Shown here: positions 1 to 7,113 of the stretch, one piece after another
How positions within the stretch are numbered: the stretch's first letter is position 1
How the letters are laid out: each line of letters starts with the position of its first letter
The notes under the pieces: model-generated
Told to the model about the DNA's origin: nothing
The model's input: the letters and a program-made list of their open reading frames with translations, nothing else
Databases searched by the model: none
Translations under genes and position numbers: made by a program
Source: Lentisphaeria bacterium
GTDB taxonomy: Bacteria; Verrucomicrobiota; Lentisphaeria; Victivallales; UBA1829
Assembly: GCA_019408975.1 (NCBI GenBank)
Contig: DXVA01000025.1
Span: 10,118-24,463, forward strand
Reading direction: 5' to 3'
Length of the DNA stretch: 14,346 nucleotides

Positions 1-218
1 ATGGTGGGGAGCCGTCCGCCCACGGTCAGATAAACCCGCCGCAGGAACACTGCGTCCGAAGCGGTTTCAGGCGGAGGGAGATTTTTCTTTTTCCAGCCGT
101 TGCGCAGGATTGCATTAATCTTCAGATTCGGGTTCGGAGAAATACCTCCCTCATAAGGAGACGCTCCGAGCAGGGTCATGATCAGAAAGAACCCCGGCAG
201 ACAACAGATCATACGCAT
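1..218 (-). CDS. DUF1549-like exported protein, N-terminal part (runs off the window)
   Basis: Only the first 72 codons are visible; the gene continues beyond base 1. The protein opens with MRMICCLPGFFLIMTLLGAS, which looks like a signal peptide, so export is likely. It continues into INAILRNGWKKKNLPPP...DAVFLRRVYLTVGGRLPT. The FLRRVYL-x5-GRLPT stretch matches the start of the DUF1549 family (usually LLRRLYLDLTGLPPT), found in large Planctomycete/Lentisphaerae proteins that often also carry DUF1553 or cytochrome-like domains. Their biochemical role is not firmly established. The start at 218 is chosen because a strong AGGAGG-type ribosome site (224-231 on the complement) lies five to six bases upstream; a second ATG at 212 would be too far from it. 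Alternative: another exported protein with a chance match, since only about 35 residues of the domain are seen. Confidence 0.65.
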   Translation of the reverse strand, partial: MRMICCLPGFFLIMTLLGASPYEGGISPNPNLKINAILRNGWKKKNLPPPETASDAVFLRRVYLTVGGRLPT

Positions 219-586
219 AACAACCTCCTCCGTTTGCTCTTGCAGGAATAAATGGCATTGAAATAAAAGAAAAAAACAGGCAGGAAGAAACACGGCACAG
301 AGTCGCTGCGCCGCAGAATCAGACTGATGAGTGAAAAGCTGTTCATCTATCCCAAATCACTTTCTGCTTACACTCCCCTCAGCAAGGCCACGAAGGACAA
401 ATATAAATGCGGCGGAGTGTTTTTCAAGAGAAAAAAGGGGTTTTCACAGAAAAACCTGAAGAAAAATGAAACAGAATATGGCAGAATAAGATGTTCCTCC
501 TTGCAAATGAGATAGGACAGAACTTAAGGTTATTGTCCCTTCCGCAGTTTTGCAGTTTTCAGAATATGTCCGGTGCAGGTGCGTTG

Positions 587-643
587 CATCTGCCGCGATT
601 CAACTGCGTAAGTTGGTCGCGCATAGCACGAAATCCCACGCCG
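587..643. repeat. Imperfect intergenic repeat, copy 1
   Basis: About 50 bases match copy 2 at 840-897 at roughly 90 percent. They share CATCTGCCGCGAT at the start and ACTGCGTAAGTTGGTCG in the middle, then AGCACGAAATC. The second half folds as TCGCGC (617-622), loop ATA, GCACGA (626-631), with one G-U pair on the complementary strand. Both copies are in the same orientation. Confidence 0.75.
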
Positions 644-685
644 GAGCAGTTCAATCCGCTCAAGTTCGAGAACATCGGCAAAGTT

Positions 686-821
686 CCCGGCGGCTCTCGA
701 AGCTTCGCTTCTCGTCCGTTAGCGGTGGAACCGCCGCCGGGAGAAAGAACATGAGGGCTGCGCGCCCTCATACTCCGCGGCAGGTGAGAGTCACCTGCAC
801 CTCGGCAAACCTAGTTTGCCG
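686..821. repeat. Array of short perfect hairpins
   Basis: Consecutive inverted repeats: CCCGGCGG (686-693) with CCGCCGGG (734-741), enclosing GAAGC-TTC-GCTTC (699-711) and GCGGT-GGA-ACCGC (722-734); ATGAGGGC (751-758) with GCCCTCAT (764-771); CAGGTGA-GAG-TCACCTG (781-797); CGGCAAAC-CTA-GTTTGCCG (803-821). Most loops are three bases. Function is unknown. Folded structure in RNA or single-stranded DNA is inferred only from complementarity. Confidence 0.7.
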
Positions 822-827
822 TTTTTG
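803..827 (+). terminator. Possible rho-independent terminator at the end of the hairpin array
   Basis: An 8-bp perfect stem (803-810 with 814-821) with loop CTA is followed by TTTTTG on the plus strand. The shape fits a terminator, but no plus-strand gene is recognised upstream, so it may instead be one more hairpin of the array or the end of an unrecognised small RNA. Confidence 0.35.
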
Positions 828-839
828 AAGATCATAATA

Positions 840-897
840 CATCTGCCGCGATCCGACTGCGTAAGTTGGTCGTGCGCAGCACGAAATCTCTGCCGGG
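840..897. repeat. Imperfect intergenic repeat, copy 2
   Basis: Direct repeat of the copy at 587-643, about 250 bases away. Its hairpin is TCGTGC (870-875), loop GCA, GCACGA (879-884), six Watson-Crick pairs; the loop and one stem base differ from copy 1 but pairing is kept. It ends just before the stop codon of the exported-protein gene at 906. Confidence 0.75.
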
Positions 898-905
898 ACG
901 CATTT

Positions 906-2267
906 CTACAGGCGCATTCCGATTTCGGAGGCGACACGGCGCAGGGCTGCACGGTCGCGCGTATCGGTCAAGTTTTTGTCGAGACGCTGGAAAATCTCCT
1001 GACGGGCACCGAGCGGCATCTTTCGAAGAAGTTCGCCCCCGATCCTGCGCACACGCTTTATATAGGCTTCCGAAATCCCTTTTGTCTGCGGATTGTAGGT
1101 TGCCAGAGACAATGCCGCAATGATTGCCGCCTCGCGGTCGGAGGAGGTCAGAAGCTGTTTTGTGAACTCTGCAATCCGTTTGCGTTCCGCCGCCTCCATC
1201 GCATTTTCGGAAATCAGGGTCGTGTCGTCAAACGTGACGAAAATGGGCGTGTCCGGTGTATCTCCTTTGCGCATGACACGGAACATGATATGATTTGCGG
1301 AGTCATACTCGGGAACTGTCGCCATCCCTTTGCCGAATTCACGCAGTGCCGCGGCAACGAGAGAATACTGCTGTAAAGACTTCGGGCGCGCCGCCAGTCT
1401 CTGGAGATCTCCGAGAATCAGTTTGCCTTTCTTTTTTTTGCGGAACACATCCAGAGCGGCGCCCGTAAACATCGGGATGCGCATTACCGTGATATAAAAC
1501 TTATCCGGCGCCGTATGGGGTTCCGCCAGCAGCCTGCCGATCGCCGCCTCCGCCATTTTACGGTTCGTGGAATATGCAAACTGCATCAATGCGTCTTCCG
1601 ACTTCTGCCCGCCCGCCAGCTTCAGGGCAAACAAATGCGGCAGCGGAACCCCGGAATCCTTTTCATGCTCCTGTTCCCACTCTTTTACGGACTGCATGAT
1701 ATACGGAACGGCGGCATCGCCCTTATTGCGGAAATATTCCACGGCGACACGGGAGGAATACAGCTCGTAATCCTCCTCATTCAGGGCATCCGCCATTTTC
1801 CGCGTCATATCTTCCCCGCCTGCCAGCTTCATGTTTTCTTTCAGGTAATTCAGGCGCCCGATGTCCGTCTTGGCATACCAGTAATATCCGCGCCCTGCGC
1901 CGAGATACATTTCATACTGTTCCAGATCGTTTTTCGATGTCTTCCAGTCAAAATAGCCGAGCATGGAAGCGGCGTCCTTTTCGGGGAGCAGTTTTTCGTT
2001 CTGCGGCAGAAGATAGACAACCAGCATCCCTTTTGCCCGCCGGTTTTTCTCCTTGTCGTTCCGCACCGCGATATCGCGGGTGAATACCACGCGCCATGCC
2101 GTGGACAAAGGCAGGTTCCGGGGCAGGCGGTAAGCCTGCGATGCGGTCCGCCGCCAGCCGGGAAATCCCAGTTCCAGCTTTTTCAGCGTATCGGCATCCG
2201 GGCGGAACTCTGATGCAAATACCGGAAAAAACAACGTAAAAATGAGAATGCCGAGAAATGTTTTCAT
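906..2267 (-). CDS. Exported helical-repeat-like protein of unknown function, coupled to dnaE
   Basis: A 453-residue protein that I do not recognise. MKTFLGILIFTLFFPVFA at the N-terminus is a clear signal peptide with likely cleavage after A18, so it is probably periplasmic. The rest is charged and helix-rich. Segments such as residues around 190-270 (VAVEYFRNKGDAAVPYIMQSVKEW, then an alanine-rich helix pair ending AIGRLL) have the spacing of HEAT/armadillo-like helical repeats, which would suit protein binding; this is inference from pattern only. No catalytic motif is visible. The start at 2267 is preferred over an upstream in-frame ATG at 2303 because the signal peptide begins there and its ATG overlaps the dnaE stop in ATGA. 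It is therefore probably translated by re-initiation after dnaE. No terminator was found after it. Confidence 0.8.
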   Translation of the reverse strand: MKTFLGILIFTLFFPVFASEFRPDADTLKKLELGFPGWRRTASQAYRLPRNLPLSTAWRVVFTRDIAVRNDKEKNRRAKGMLVVYLLPQNEKLLPEKDAASMLGYFDWKTSKNDLEQYEMYLGAGRGYYWYAKTDIGRLNYLKENMKLAGGEDMTRKMADALNEEDYELYSSRVAVEYFRNKGDAAVPYIMQSVKEWEQEHEKDSGVPLPHLFALKLAGGQKSEDALMQFAYSTNRKMAEAAIGRLLAEPHTAPDKFYITVMRIPMFTGAALDVFRKKKKGKLILGDLQRLAARPKSLQQYSLVAAALREFGKGMATVPEYDSANHIMFRVMRKGDTPDTPIFVTFDDTTLISENAMEAAERKRIAEFTKQLLTSSDREAAIIAALSLATYNPQTKGISEAYIKRVRRIGGELLRKMPLGARQEIFQRLDKNLTDTRDRAALRRVASEIGMRL

Positions 2268-5200
2268 GTTTTCTGCAACTCTCCCGCCCCCTCTTCCTTC
2301 CATGCCGGGCGCTGGAACTTCGGACGGGGTTTCGGCACCGTATCGTCAGGTTTGATCCGGAAACGGTTTTCCCCGAGCAGACGGGTAATGCCGTCCAGCA
2401 GTTCCCGTGTTACGTTCACATGATAGCGCGGCGAGGCTTCGACGAATACACTATATCCGTTCAAGGCGCGAATACAGATCACCAGCGAGGTCTTGCCCGG
2501 GTGTTTCCGGATCAGTTTCAGCAGTTCCGGAATCTTGCCGTCGTCTTCCCCTTCAAAGGCATGGACATGAAGTTCAAGGCTGTATTTCGAGATCGCCTCA
2601 TCCAGAGTAATGATTTTTTCCGCGACGATATTCACCGGGGAAGACTCCTCCTGCTTCTTCGTGATTGCTTCGATGAAAATCGGCGTAACTTCCGGAACGT
2701 GCCCGTTTTCGTCTTTTTCCGCCGTATTGTTTTCGTCTTTGTGAATCAGCGCTTTGCTTTCTTCATAGGTCCGGGGATACGCCATGCACTCAATCGACCC
2801 GGTCAAATCCTCAAACTGAATGATTGCAAACACCTTGCCGTCGCGTTTGCTGATCTTTTTGGCGACGCTCTTGATCATGCCGCCGACACGCACTCCGACA
2901 TCGCCTTCGCCCTCCATGATTTTGTTGACCGTCATGGTGGAAAAGACTTTGAAATAATTCTCATATTTTGCCACGGGATGTCCTGAAACATAGAATCCGA
3001 GCAGTTCCTTTTCACTGTTGAGAATTTCCGATTCGCCGAACTCGGGGATATCAGGCGGAGGTACATCTCCGAAACCGGCTTCCTCGAAATCGTCCAGCAT
3101 GTCGAACAGGCTTCCCTGTCCCATCTCCTTATCCTTGCGGCGGGACGCTGCGGAGGAGATGGACGGTTCGATGATCGCCACAAGCTGGGAACGCTTCAGC
3201 CCGAAAGAGTCCATGGCTCCCGCGCGGATCAGGTTTTCGCAGCTTTTCGTGTTCAGGACGCCGTTTGTGCGTTCCAGAAGGTCGGCAAGAGACTTGAATT
3301 CGCCGCCTTCCTCGCGCGCTTTGATGATCTCAAGAGACACGCCTTCCCCGAATCCCTTGATCGCACCGAGCCCGAAACGGATTGCGCCATTGTCCACCGT
3401 GAAGTTCACATCGCTCCGGTTGACGTCGGGCGGCAGAACCGGTATTCCGGAGCTTCTGCATTCATTGATCAGGAAACGCAGTTTTTCACCGTTGGAAAGT
3501 TCGCTGGTAAGCACCGCCGCCATGAATTCGGGACGGTAGTTTGCCTTGAGATATGCGGTCCGGTAGGAAAGCAGCCCGTATGCGGCGGAGTGCGACTTGT
3601 TGAAACCGTAGTCCGCAAACTTCTTGATGTTCTGCCAGATTGTCTCTGCAAGGTCATTGGGAATGTTGTTCGTTTTGAGACATCCCTCGATGAACTTGTC
3701 ATGCTGCGCCTCCATGTCCTTGATTTTCTTTTTACCGATCGCACGTCTGAGAATATCCGCCTGGCCAAGCGAAAATCCGGCGAGCACCTGCACGACCTGC
3801 ATGATCTGCTCCTGATAAAGCATGATCCCGTAAGTTTCCTTGAGATACTGCTCCATCAGCGGGTGGTCGTATTCGACGGGCAAGGTGCCGAGCTTGCGCC
3901 CGACGAACAGCGGAATGAACTGCATCGGCCCCGGGCGGTAGATCGCCAGCAGAGCGATGATGTGCTTGATGCTCTCCACCTTGAACTGGCGGCAGAGATT
4001 CTGCATCCCGCCGGATTCCAGCTGGAACACCGCGACCGTATCGCCTCTGTTCAGCAGATCGAATGTCGCCTGATCCTCAAGTGATATCCTGTCGAGGTCG
4101 AGATCAATCCCCCGCGATTTTTTGATGTTGTCAAGCGCATCCTGAATCAGCGTCAGCGTGCGCAGCCCCAGGAAGTCCATTTTCAGCAGCCCGACGGACT
4201 CGCAGAGAGGCGCGGTATATTGCGTAATCACCTCATCATGCGCACCTCTACCCAGCGGAAGCAGATTCGCCAGCGGCTGGTTGGAGATGATGACGCCGCA
4301 AGCATGAATTCCCATCTGGCGGTTCAGCATTTCCAGCGGCTTCGCATATCCGAACACCTCCTGCACCCATTGTTCGTGTTCCAGAAGCTGTTTCAGATCC
4401 GGAGATTCCTTGATTGCTTTGGACAGCGTCATTTTGGGGTCGTCCGGCACGGTTTTCGTGATCATGTTGCCGTCTGCGGGGGAACGGCTCAGGGCGCGCG
4501 CAACGTCTTTGAGCACCGCCTTTGCCTTCAACTGCCCGTAGGTTCCGATCTGCGATACGGAGTCCTCGCCGTATTTTCCGATCACATAGTCGATCACTTC
4601 CTGGCGGCGGCGTTCGCAGAAGTCCGTGTCAAAGTCCGGCGGAGACACGCGATCCGGATTCAGGAACCGCTCAAAAAGCAGGTCATACTTGATCGGGTCG
4701 ATATCGGTGATTCCCGAAAGGTAAGCCACCAGCGAACCGGCTCCGGAACCGCGTCCTGCGCCTACCGGAATGCCATGCTCCTTCGCCCAGTTGATGAAGT
4801 CCCATACGCACAGAAAATAACTCGGGTATTTCGTGCGCATGATGATGCTGAGTTCATAGTCCAGGCGCTTCAGCTTGAGTTCCGCATCCGCTTTCATGTC
4901 CTCGGGAGGGTTGAAAGGATCATAGCCGTATTTTTTCAGATAGCCGCAGACCGAATTCTCGCCGGTTCCGTAAAGACAGATTTTACGCAGGTATGCTCCC
5001 GTCTTGCGCAGAATGATTTCACGTTCGGTCAGGTACTTGATTTCCTCCGCAGTCGGCGCTTCTGTGTCGCCGCTCTTTTCCTTCTGCTTTTTCAGTTCGG
5101 CAACGGCGGCGTCTTCCGCTTCCCTGCGGATGGAATCCATGTCGAGAGTCGCCACGAACTCCGCCGGCGGTTCATACTCCGGATAATGGTTTTCATATCC

Positions 5201-6070
5201 GATATTGACGTCACAGCGTTCCGCGACTTCAAGCGTATTGCTCAAGGCTTCGGGGATTTCATTGCCGAAAATCTCGAACATCTCGTCGCCGTTCTTGAAA
5301 TAAAACTCATCCGTCTCCATTTTCATGCGCCGTTCATCCGCCATTGTGGTGCGGGTCTGAATGCAGAGCATGACCTCGTGCGCTTTGGCGTCCTCGCGCC
5401 GCAGATAATGCACGTCATTGGTCGCAATGACGGGCACGCCGGTTTCCTTCGCGAGTGCGATCAATCCTTTGTTGACCTCTTTCTGCTCCTCAAGATGGTG
5501 ATACATCAATTCAATATAGAAATTTTCTTTTCCGAAAATATCAAGATACTCGTAAAGCACCTTTTTGGCGGCTTCCATCCCGCGGTCGCGAATCGCGCAG
5601 TCGATCTCACCCGCAAGGCAGGCGCTTGACGCGATCAGCCCTTCCGAGTGAGCCGCCAGAAATTCCTTGTCCGTTCTGGGTTTGTAGTAGAAACCGCGGG
5701 TATGCGCATCGGAAATGATATGGCAGAGATTATGGTATCCGACATCATTCTTCGCAAGCAGGATCAGATGATATCCCTTGATATGGGAAACGGAACTGTC
5801 CCGCTGTTCATTGCTGTTGGGCGCCACGTAAGTCTCGCAGCCGATAATGGGCTTGAGCCCGGCTTTCTTCATGGAGTTGTGAAACTCAAGACATCCGCCC
5901 ATGACGCCGTGGTCGGTAATGGCACAGGCTTTCATTCCGGCATTCTGGACAGCCGTGACCAGATCGAGTTTTCCCTCGGAATCTTTCAGTTTCGCCCATG
6001 AAATCGGACACGCGCCGTCGAGCAGGCTGTAATCGGTATGCAGATGCAGATGGACAAATTCTTTTGGCAT
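2264..6070 (-). CDS. dnaE: DNA polymerase III alpha subunit (DnaE)
   Basis: Replicative polymerase that extends the primer strand at the fork, working with the sliding clamp. It has 1268 residues, slightly longer than E. coli DnaE (1160). Domains in order: PHP (1 to about 280) with HLHLHTDYSLLDG at 7, ITDHG near 51, CE near 79, KGYH near 98 and TNDVHY near 217; then the Pol3 palm with GAGRGSGAGS near 437 and PPDFDTDF near 477, whose D481 and D483 plus D632 in KMDFLGLRTL correspond to the E. coli catalytic triad; fingers near 740-790; HhH region; clamp-binding QGSLF at 985-989; OB fold near 1060-1145; C-terminal domain. A charged insertion sits near 316-350. The start at 6070 (MPKEFVHLHLH) is chosen because GAGGAG lies five bases upstream; the ATG at 6082 lacks a ribosome site. 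It is the first gene of a two-gene operon. Confidence 0.97.
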   Translation of the reverse strand: MPKEFVHLHLHTDYSLLDGACPISWAKLKDSEGKLDLVTAVQNAGMKACAITDHGVMGGCLEFHNSMKKAGLKPIIGCETYVAPNSNEQRDSSVSHIKGYHLILLAKNDVGYHNLCHIISDAHTRGFYYKPRTDKEFLAAHSEGLIASSACLAGEIDCAIRDRGMEAAKKVLYEYLDIFGKENFYIELMYHHLEEQKEVNKGLIALAKETGVPVIATNDVHYLRREDAKAHEVMLCIQTRTTMADERRMKMETDEFYFKNGDEMFEIFGNEIPEALSNTLEVAERCDVNIGYENHYPEYEPPAEFVATLDMDSIRREAEDAAVAELKKQKEKSGDTEAPTAEEIKYLTEREIILRKTGAYLRKICLYGTGENSVCGYLKKYGYDPFNPPEDMKADAELKLKRLDYELSIIMRTKYPSYFLCVWDFINWAKEHGIPVGAGRGSGAGSLVAYLSGITDIDPIKYDLLFERFLNPDRVSPPDFDTDFCERRRQEVIDYVIGKYGEDSVSQIGTYGQLKAKAVLKDVARALSRSPADGNMITKTVPDDPKMTLSKAIKESPDLKQLLEHEQWVQEVFGYAKPLEMLNRQMGIHACGVIISNQPLANLLPLGRGAHDEVITQYTAPLCESVGLLKMDFLGLRTLTLIQDALDNIKKSRGIDLDLDRISLEDQATFDLLNRGDTVAVFQLESGGMQNLCRQFKVESIKHIIALLAIYRPGPMQFIPLFVGRKLGTLPVEYDHPLMEQYLKETYGIMLYQEQIMQVVQVLAGFSLGQADILRRAIGKKKIKDMEAQHDKFIEGCLKTNNIPNDLAETIWQNIKKFADYGFNKSHSAAYGLLSYRTAYLKANYRPEFMAAVLTSELSNGEKLRFLINECRSSGIPVLPPDVNRSDVNFTVDNGAIRFGLGAIKGFGEGVSLEIIKAREEGGEFKSLADLLERTNGVLNTKSCENLIRAGAMDSFGLKRSQLVAIIEPSISSAASRRKDKEMGQGSLFDMLDDFEEAGFGDVPPPDIPEFGESEILNSEKELLGFYVSGHPVAKYENYFKVFSTMTVNKIMEGEGDVGVRVGGMIKSVAKKISKRDGKVFAIIQFEDLTGSIECMAYPRTYEESKALIHKDENNTAEKDENGHVPEVTPIFIEAITKKQEESSPVNIVAEKIITLDEAISKYSLELHVHAFEGEDDGKIPELLKLIRKHPGKTSLVICIRALNGYSVFVEASPRYHVNVTRELLDGITRLLGENRFRIKPDDTVPKPRPKFQRPAWKEEGAGELQKT

Positions 6071-6085
6071 GGTTCTCCTCATATC

Positions 6086-6102
6086 GACGCAAAAAATGCG
6101 TC
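6086..6102 (-). promoter_or_regulatory. dnaE: Hairpin in the dnaE leader
   Basis: GACGCA (6086-6091) pairs with TGCGTC (6097-6102) around an all-A loop, a few bases upstream of the dnaE ribosome site. The stem is short and no U-tract follows in the dnaE direction, so a regulatory role is only possible. No confident dnaE promoter was identified in 6103-6253. Confidence 0.3.
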
Positions 6103-6253
6103 CTGAAACACGTTAGAAAATTATGATATTATTACAGCAGGTATCATATATCGGAATCATTCCTTTTTCCAGAGGAAAGAGACGGCAAAAACAGAAAAAT
6201 CTCATAATTTTTCCTTCGTCTGTTGATTTTTCCAGGAAAAATGATTTTTCTGC

Positions 6254-6281
6254 TTGACAATACAGATAAAGATGCTATTGT
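6254..6281 (+). promoter_or_regulatory. Sigma70-type promoter of tRNA-His
   Basis: TTGACA (6254-6259), a 16-base spacer, then TATTGT (6276-6281), 4 of 6 to the -10 consensus. Transcription would start near 6288, about ten bases before the mature tRNA. The perfect -35 and the short leader fit a strong stable-RNA promoter. Confidence 0.75.
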
Positions 6282-6297
6282 ATTGGCTCCAGCACAT

Positions 6298-6375
6298 GGT
6301 GGTTGTAGCTCAGTTGGTTAGAGCGCCTGGTTGTGGCCCAGGAGGTCACCGGTTCAAGTCCGGCCTACCACCCCA
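6298..6375 (+). tRNA. tRNA-His (anticodon GTG)
   Basis: Full cloverleaf with anticodon GTG in the loop TTGTGGC between CCTGG and CCAGG, D-arm around GCTCAGTTGG, T-loop TTCAAGT and an encoded 3' CCA. The extra 5' G at 6298 faces discriminator C at 6372, the G-1:C73 pair that marks bacterial tRNA-His. Two non-canonical positions are visible: U6 opposite U67 in the acceptor stem and A49 opposite C65 in the T-stem. They may be tolerated or may reflect element integration at the 3' end, since bases 6365-6376 recur at 11487-11498. Confidence 0.96.
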
Positions 6376-6376
6376 T
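6365..6376 (+). repeat. Proposed left attachment site (tRNA-His 3' end)
   Basis: CTACCACCCCAT covers acceptor-stem positions 66-72, the discriminator, CCA and one base beyond. It is repeated exactly in the same orientation at 11487. Confidence 0.6.
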
Positions 6377-6388
6377 TATAAATTCTCT

Positions 6389-6420
6389 GTCCGAGTCAGA
6401 CCTCTGATTCGGACTTTTTT
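6389..6420 (+). terminator. Rho-independent terminator after tRNA-His
   Basis: An 11-bp stem with one G-U pair (6389-6399 with 6404-6414) and loop ACCT is followed by TTTTTT (6415-6420). It lies 14 bases past the tRNA 3' end, inside the proposed integrated element. GACCTCT in the 3' side of the stem and loop resembles the repeats further right, probably by chance. Confidence 0.9.
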
Positions 6421-6552
6421 ATTTCTTGCGTAAAACCCCTTGTGTCAAAGGGATTTACAACTTTTCTGCTTTTGCTGAATTTTCTCTGTAGAGAATGGAG
6501 AGAGGGCTGTTTGCTGACAAAATCCGCATAAAATCTCCCTAAATTCTCCGCT

Positions 6553-6575
6553 GCAGGAGGTCACGCGACCTCTGC
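6553..6575. repeat. Hairpin with GAGGTC/GACCTC arms
   Basis: GAGGTC (6557-6562) pairs with GACCTC (6567-6572) around loop ACGC. Pairing extends to flanking GCA and TGC with one bulged G. It has the same core hexamer as the GACCTC repeats to its right. Confidence 0.6.
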
Positions 6576-6614
6576 CAGAGAAAGAAAAGCACTTGAAACA
6601 CACTGCATCTTTAT

Positions 6615-6636
6615 GACCTCTTACCCCAAAACGGAG
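6615..6636 (+). repeat. GACCTC repeat, copy A
   Basis: GACCTC TTA CCCCAAAA CGGAG: same block order as copies B and C with one base less between the AAAA and GGAG blocks. It is followed closely by copy B. Confidence 0.6.
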
Positions 6637-6642
6637 AATAAT

Positions 6643-6676
6643 GACCTCCACCCTCAAAAACGGAGGACATTTGGTA
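6643..6676 (+). repeat. GACCTC repeat, copy B
   Basis: Blocks GACCTC, CCTCAAAA, GAGG and TTTGGT are identical to copy C at 6893, each separated by three variable bases, with no insertions or deletions. GACCTCC and GGAGG are self-complementary. Confidence 0.7.
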
Positions 6677-6892
6677 GGTCGGAATGTTATCAAGGGGGTA
6701 AATAAAATTAAAAAAATTCTCTGACCTCTTGCAGGCCGAATTTTTCAAATAAAATTATCCCCCACTTCCCGACCTCTGAAAAATATAGTTTTCTGCTCAA
6801 AGCCACATTTTCTGCAAGTCATAATACCGCAGTTAATTCAATATGCAAAAATTCCACTTAACGCTATATCCCACCCGATGACTTCTGCGAAA

Positions 6893-6926
6893 GACCTCTT
6901 GCCTCAAAATCCGAGGTCGTTTGGTT
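6893..6926 (+). repeat. GACCTC repeat, copy C
   Basis: Same four conserved blocks as copy B, 250 bases away. The outer arms GACCTC (6893-6898) and GAGGTC (6913-6918) form a perfect inverted repeat. Confidence 0.7.
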
Positions 6927-7055
6927 AAAGGGAATATTATTTGCCGAAAACGGAGTTGAACTGTCGCAAAACAACGCAAGACGGCGGCAGTCAGGAACAG
7001 CGCCGAACAATGAGCCAATCAAGAGAACAACTGCCGCGACACGCCACTTTCCGGC

Positions 7056-7088
7056 AAAGAAAAGGCGACACCGAAAACCGATGCCGCC
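7056..7088 (-). terminator. Terminator of the element's leftward genes
   Basis: On the minus strand a 10-bp stem with two G-U pairs (7079-7088 with 7064-7073) and a five-base loop is followed by TTTTCTTT (7063-7056). It lies 26 bases beyond the stop of the HTH gene at 7114, in the right place to end that transcript. Confidence 0.7.
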
Positions 7089-7113
7089 TGTAACGAAAGG
7101 AGCGAGGATTTTG

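Larger units (their letters stand above)
219..905. other. Non-coding region with hairpins and repeats
   Basis: No convincing gene lies here; the small open frames have no ribosome sites and no recognisable content. The first 330 bases (219-550) are A-rich and featureless apart from the leader of the gene at 218. From 587 to 897 the sequence is GC-richer and dominated by two copies of an imperfect repeat and several self-complementary stretches, listed separately. No good U-tract terminator for the leftward dnaE operon was found here. Confidence 0.7.
6421..7055. other. Non-coding, repeat-bearing end of the element
   Basis: This AT-richer stretch has no convincing gene: the short minus-strand frames (6445-6693, 6833-7018) have atypical composition and no recognised content. 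It is notable for seven occurrences of GACCTC on the plus strand counting the tRNA terminator (6399, 6567, 6615, 6643, 6723, 6771, 6893). Several sit in longer repeats or hairpins. It could be an origin, a recombinase-binding or a regulatory region of the element; the sequence does not decide. Confidence 0.55.

Noticed and set aside
1515..2213. 232-codon plus-strand frame opposite the exported-protein gene
   Set aside because: Antisense to a gene with a clear signal peptide and operon coupling; no ribosome site or motif.
4220..5629. Long plus-strand open frame of 469 codons opposite dnaE
   Set aside because: It lies wholly antisense to the well-supported dnaE coding sequence and its product has no recognisable motifs; it is a composition-driven shadow.
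6399..6926. GACCTC repeats considered as a CRISPR array
   Set aside because: Spacing is irregular, the repeats are short and diverged, and no cas genes are nearby.
6445..7018. Short minus-strand frames at 6445-6693 and 6833-7018 as genes
   Set aside because: No ribosome sites, no recognisable content, and they cross the repeat motifs; better read as non-coding element DNA.
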